A DNA stretch of 64,000 nucleotides from Prevotellaceae bacterium. Its GTDB lineage: Bacteria > Bacteroidota > Bacteroidia > Bacteroidales > Bacteroidaceae. The notes under the pieces were generated by a model. That model saw only the letters and a program-made list of their open reading frames with translations. It ran no database searches and had not been told where the DNA came from. Position numbers and translations under genes: made by a program. How positions within the stretch are numbered: the stretch's first letter is position 1; the number at the start of each line of letters is the position of its first letter. Positions 61,355 to 64,000 of the stretch are shown piece after piece. The DNA lies in assembly GCA_031262785.1 (NCBI GenBank), contig JAISHB010000127.1, forward strand, positions 1 through 64,000, written 5' to 3'.

Positions 61355-62728
61355 ATGTTTTCAAAAGCGACTTATCTGGAGCGCAGAGCCACGCTCAAAC
61401 AAAGAATCGGCTCGGGCGTATTGCTCTTTCTGGGCAACGACGACATGGGGCTTAACTACGAAGACAATGCCTTCCGTTACCGTCAGGATTCCTCGTTTCT
61501 CTACTATTTCGGACTCTCGCAGGCCGGATTGGCCGCCGTCATCGATGTAGACGAAGATCGTGAAATCATTTTTGGCGACGAACTCACCATCCACAGCATT
61601 ATCTGGATGGGTACGCTGCCTACGCTTCGCAACCGCAGCTTTGAGGCCGGAATTACCGACGTACGCCCCGCCAAAGAGCTGGCCGACTATCTTACGGGCG
61701 TGGTTCGTCGCGGTCAGTCGATACACTACCTTCCGCCCTATCGTCCCGAGCATCACATCAAGCTGTGGCGCTATCTGGGGCTTCCACCCGATCACCAGGA
61801 AGGTTCCATCCCCTTCATCCGCGCCATCGTCAGCCAACGCAACTATAAGAGCGAAGAAGAGGTTGCCGAAATCGAACGCGCCTGCAATGTAACGGCCGAT
61901 ATGCACATTCGCGCCATGGAAGTGCTTCGTCCGGGCATGTATGAGTATGAGGTGGTGGCCGCCATGAATTATGTGGCCGAGTCGAACAATTGTCAGCTCT
62001 CATTTCCCACCATTGCCACCATCAACGGGCAAACGCTGCATAATCACTACCACGGCAACCGGGTAAAGTCGGGCGACCTCTTCCTCATTGACGCGGGCGC
62101 CGAAGTGGAATCGGGTTATGCCGGCGACATGTCTTCGACCTTCCCCGCCGACAAACAATTCACCGACCGGCAGCGTGCCGTCTACGAAATTCAGAATGCC
62201 ATGCACCTGGAATCGGTTAAGGCCTTGCGTCCGGGCATCCCCTACATGCAAGTGTATGATTTATCGGCGAAAGTGATGGTGGAAGGCCTCCAAACACTCG
62301 GTTTGATGAAAGGCGACGCCGAAGAGGCCGTGCATGAAGGTGCCCACGCCCTTTTTTACCCGCACGGCCTGGGACACATGATGGGATTGGACGTACACGA
62401 CATGGAAAACCTCGGCGAGCAGTGGGTGGGCTACAACGGCCAACCCAAAAGCACGCAATTCGGACGCCGTTCGCAACGCTTGGCCGTTCCGCTCGAGCCG
62501 GGCTTTGTCCACACCGTGGAGCCGGGTATCTACTTCATCCCCGAACTCATCGACCTGTGGAAAGCCGAAAAACGTCACGCCTCGTTTATCAATTATGAAA
62601 AGGTGGAAGCCTACCGCGGCTTCGGCGGCATCCGCAACGAAGAAGATTACCTGATCACCCCCACCGGTGCCCGTCGCTTAGGAAAAAAGATACCGCTGAC
62701 GCCCCAAGAGGTAGAGGCACTGCGCTAA
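61355..62728 (+). CDS. pepP: Xaa-Pro aminopeptidase-type M24B metallopeptidase
   Basis: A 457-residue cytosolic peptidase that removes N-terminal residues preceding proline. An N-terminal creatinase-like domain (about 1-170) is followed by the pita-bread domain with metal ligands DAGAEVESGYAGDMSSTFP (two aspartates), HGLGHMMGLDVHDM (histidine), TVEPGIYFIPEL and FGGIRNEEDYLIT (glutamates). Length and motifs match the Bacteroidota form. Confidence 0.95.
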   Translation: MFSKATYLERRATLKQRIGSGVLLFLGNDDMGLNYEDNAFRYRQDSSFLYYFGLSQAGLAAVIDVDEDREIIFGDELTIHSIIWMGTLPTLRNRSFEAGITDVRPAKELADYLTGVVRRGQSIHYLPPYRPEHHIKLWRYLGLPPDHQEGSIPFIRAIVSQRNYKSEEEVAEIERACNVTADMHIRAMEVLRPGMYEYEVVAAMNYVAESNNCQLSFPTIATINGQTLHNHYHGNRVKSGDLFLIDAGAEVESGYAGDMSSTFPADKQFTDRQRAVYEIQNAMHLESVKALRPGIPYMQVYDLSAKVMVEGLQTLGLMKGDAEEAVHEGAHALFYPHGLGHMMGLDVHDMENLGEQWVGYNGQPKSTQFGRRSQRLAVPLEPGFVHTVEPGIYFIPELIDLWKAEKRHASFINYEKVEAYRGFGGIRNEEDYLITPTGARRLGKKIPLTPQEVEALR

Positions 62729-62747
62729 CCGCGCCGGAGGCAAGGCC

Positions 62748-63197
62748 TCACTCCGTTTTGGGCAGTTTTTTGCGTCGCAGGTCGCGCCCCTCATAGGCGC
62801 AGATGGCATCGATCCACTCTCCGGTGAGCGGCTTTGCCTCGTGGCTATCCAAATCGAAGGCCACCATCACCGAGCGGCAAATACATTTCACCTCCCCCGT
62901 GCGCGTATCAATCACCCGCTGGAGGAGGTGAAAACTTTTAGTCCCGATCTCGGTCACCGCCGTTTGCACGGCGATGGCATCGGAGCTGTATATCTGAGCC
63001 AGAAAATCCACCTCGATGTGAACCACTACGATGCCGTCGTGCTCCCAGTCGACGTGGGGGCAAACCGTGGCGAAATAGTCGGTTTTGCCCAAGTCGTAGA
63101 ACGAGAAGTAGACGGTGTTATTCACGTGGCCGAATTTGTCCACGTCGTTGAAACGCAACTGAATGGGTTGGGTGTGATGAAACTTTGTTTCTTCCAT
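62748..63197 (-). CDS. acyl-CoA thioesterase, 4HBT-like hot-dog fold
   Basis: A 149-residue hot-dog protein from MEETKFHHTQPIQLRFNDVD. The motif FNDVDKFGHVNNTVYFSFYD holds the catalytic aspartate, and VVVHIEVDFLAQIYSSDAI and FHLLQRVIDTRTGEVKCICR are the strand blocks. Hydrolyses short acyl-CoA thioesters in related proteins. The track's start at 63299 lies before the -7 box (CAAAAGTA at 63235-63242), so the ATG at 63197 is chosen. Confidence 0.9.
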   Translation of the reverse strand: MEETKFHHTQPIQLRFNDVDKFGHVNNTVYFSFYDLGKTDYFATVCPHVDWEHDGIVVVHIEVDFLAQIYSSDAIAVQTAVTEIGTKSFHLLQRVIDTRTGEVKCICRSVMVAFDLDSHEAKPLTGEWIDAICAYEGRDLRRKKLPKTE

Positions 63198-63234
63198 GAG
63201 TGTATCCTTTTGCAACTTAACCTGTTTTGGCGTG

Positions 63235-63282
63235 CAAAAGTAGCATATTCTGTAGAAAAGTGGGATTTCTTGCGTACTTTTG
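63235..63282. promoter_or_regulatory. divergent promoters of the thioesterase (-) and lactonase (+) genes
   Basis: CAAAAGTA at 63235-63242 (minus) and TACTTTTG at 63275-63282 (plus) both match TAnnTTTG and lie 38 and 20 bp from the respective ATGs. Confidence 0.6.
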
Positions 63283-63301
63283 TGCCAAATAAACAGCATC
63301 T

Positions 63302-64000
63302 ATGCGAATCCTCTCTTTCTGTATGATGGCACTCTTGTTGACCGCCTGCCACACGCGACGCCCCGCAACCCCCGCCGAACTAACCATGCTCGTGGGCACC
63401 TACACCAGCGGCGAAAGCCGCGGCATCTACTCCTTTCGTTTCAACCAGGAAACCGGCGCGTCCGCGCCGTTGGCCACCACCGACGTATCCAATCCCTCCT
63501 ACCTCACCGTTTCGGCCGACAAACGCTTTGTCTATGCCGTCAGTGAAGAGTCCGACACCACCTCGGCACTCAACGCCTTCGCGTTGGATGCCGCCACGGG
63601 CAAGCTGCGCCTGCTCAACCGCCGCCCCACCTATTCGGCCGCTCCCTGCTACGTCTCGACCAACGGGCGGGAAGTGTTGACCGCCAACTACGGCGGAGGC
63701 ACCATGGCGGTCTTCCCGTTGAACGCCGACGGAAGCATCGGCCCGGTCGACACGCTCTTCGAGGGGAGCACCGGCGGAACAGATTCTGTTCGACAGGCCA
63801 CGCCCCACATCCATTGCGCCCTCTACTCGCCCGACGGGAAGTATATCTTCGCCACCGACTTCAGCGCCGACCGCATCCTGCGCTTCGCCGTTCATCCCAA
63901 GAACTGCGTGCCCTTCCGCTCGGAAGAGACCTTTTCCGTGGCGCCCGGCTCCGGTCCGCGCCACCTTACCTTTAGCGCCGACGGCGCCTTCGCCTATCTG
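63302..64000 (+). CDS. 6-phosphogluconolactonase-type lactonase, lipoprotein (partial, runs off right edge)
   Basis: Absent from the ORF track because it has no stop inside the window. The ATG at 63302 begins MRILSFCMMALLLTACHTRR with a lipobox cysteine. The first 233 residues follow the PF10282 seven-bladed propeller pattern: TMLVGTYTSGESRGIYSFRF, NPSYLTVSADKRFVYAVSEE, LTANYGGGTMAVFPLNADGS, TPHIHCALYSPDGKYIFATD and PGSGPRHLTFSADGAFAYL. A periplasmic or surface location is unusual for a true pentose-phosphate lactonase, so the substrate may be another lactone. Confidence 0.88.
   Translation, partial: MRILSFCMMALLLTACHTRRPATPAELTMLVGTYTSGESRGIYSFRFNQETGASAPLATTDVSNPSYLTVSADKRFVYAVSEESDTTSALNAFALDAATGKLRLLNRRPTYSAAPCYVSTNGREVLTANYGGGTMAVFPLNADGSIGPVDTLFEGSTGGTDSVRQATPHIHCALYSPDGKYIFATDFSADRILRFAVHPKNCVPFRSEETFSVAPGSGPRHLTFSADGAFAYL

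Overview
The window comes from a GC-rich member of the order Bacteroidales (Bacteroidota), probably an anaerobic gut or oral commensal; I cannot fix the genus. The lineage shows in the promoters: most transcription units carry a TAnnTTTG -7 box, and there are no sigma70 -10/-35 pairs that I can see. It also shows in the gene content: type V (FimA/Mfa-like) fimbrial lipoproteins, DUF4271, DUF6261, DUF4139, OmpA/TPR lipoproteins, GH140 and GH3 enzymes, and the gene order LOG - DUF4271 - hemD - rnpA - yidD - tatD. HydF implies an anaerobe with an [FeFe] hydrogenase.

Layout. 1-0.9 kb: left-edge nucleotidyltransferase (partial) and a PqqD-like protein. 1-10 kb: housekeeping genes (phosphofructokinase, YifB ATPase, two lipoproteins, XerD, AroQ, pyruvate kinase) and one candidate small RNA. 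10-12.2 kb: O-methyltransferase, RbfA and a LolC/E-like permease. 12.5-18.3 kb: a five-gene, tightly overlapping sugar-acid catabolic operon (DapA-family lyase, Na+ symporter, iron alcohol dehydrogenase, PdxA-family dehydrogenase, DUF1537 kinase). 18.5-23.9 kb: two large paralogous fimbrillin-type lipoproteins. 24-33.4 kb: tyrS, the LOG-to-tatD operon, mutS, a candidate small RNA, and an OmpA-family protein. 33.7-37 kb: hydF and a two-gene Septu-like (PtuA/PtuB) defence module. 37-43.2 kb: a DUF4139 envelope protein with an inserted SusC-type N-terminal module, a DUF486 membrane protein, a GH2 enzyme and an AGCS symporter. 43.2-47 kb: a single-polypeptide nuclease-methylase-specificity restriction enzyme. 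47-56 kb: ychF, lgt, a DUF4143 ATPase, DUF6261, an alpha/beta hydrolase and the phoH-purC-menG-aroE operon. 56-64 kb: rubrerythrin, GH140 and GH3 enzymes, an M24B aminopeptidase, a thioesterase and a partial lactonase.

The most unusual signal lies between genes. Five intergenic regions carry tandem arrays whose units are unrelated in sequence but share the same length, 41 bp (42 bp in some steps): about 12232, 23931, 31768, 50347 and 61048. By reading anchor positions I find runs of 41,41,41,42,41,41 (array A), 42 (B), 42,42,42,41,41,42,42 (C), 41 x6 (D) and 41 x5 (E). Most units contain a short dyad. Two arrays sit exactly between divergent promoters, one serves as duplicated terminators, one precedes the sugar-acid operon and one follows ompA. 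A fixed repeat length with a free sequence suggests a process that measures length rather than recognising sequence. I cannot run a genome-wide search here, so whether this is described elsewhere is unknown to me.

Coordinates rest on the supplied ORF track, adjusted where the promoter position or a conserved N-terminus showed the listed start to be too early. No tRNA, rRNA, insertion sequence or CRISPR array was seen.
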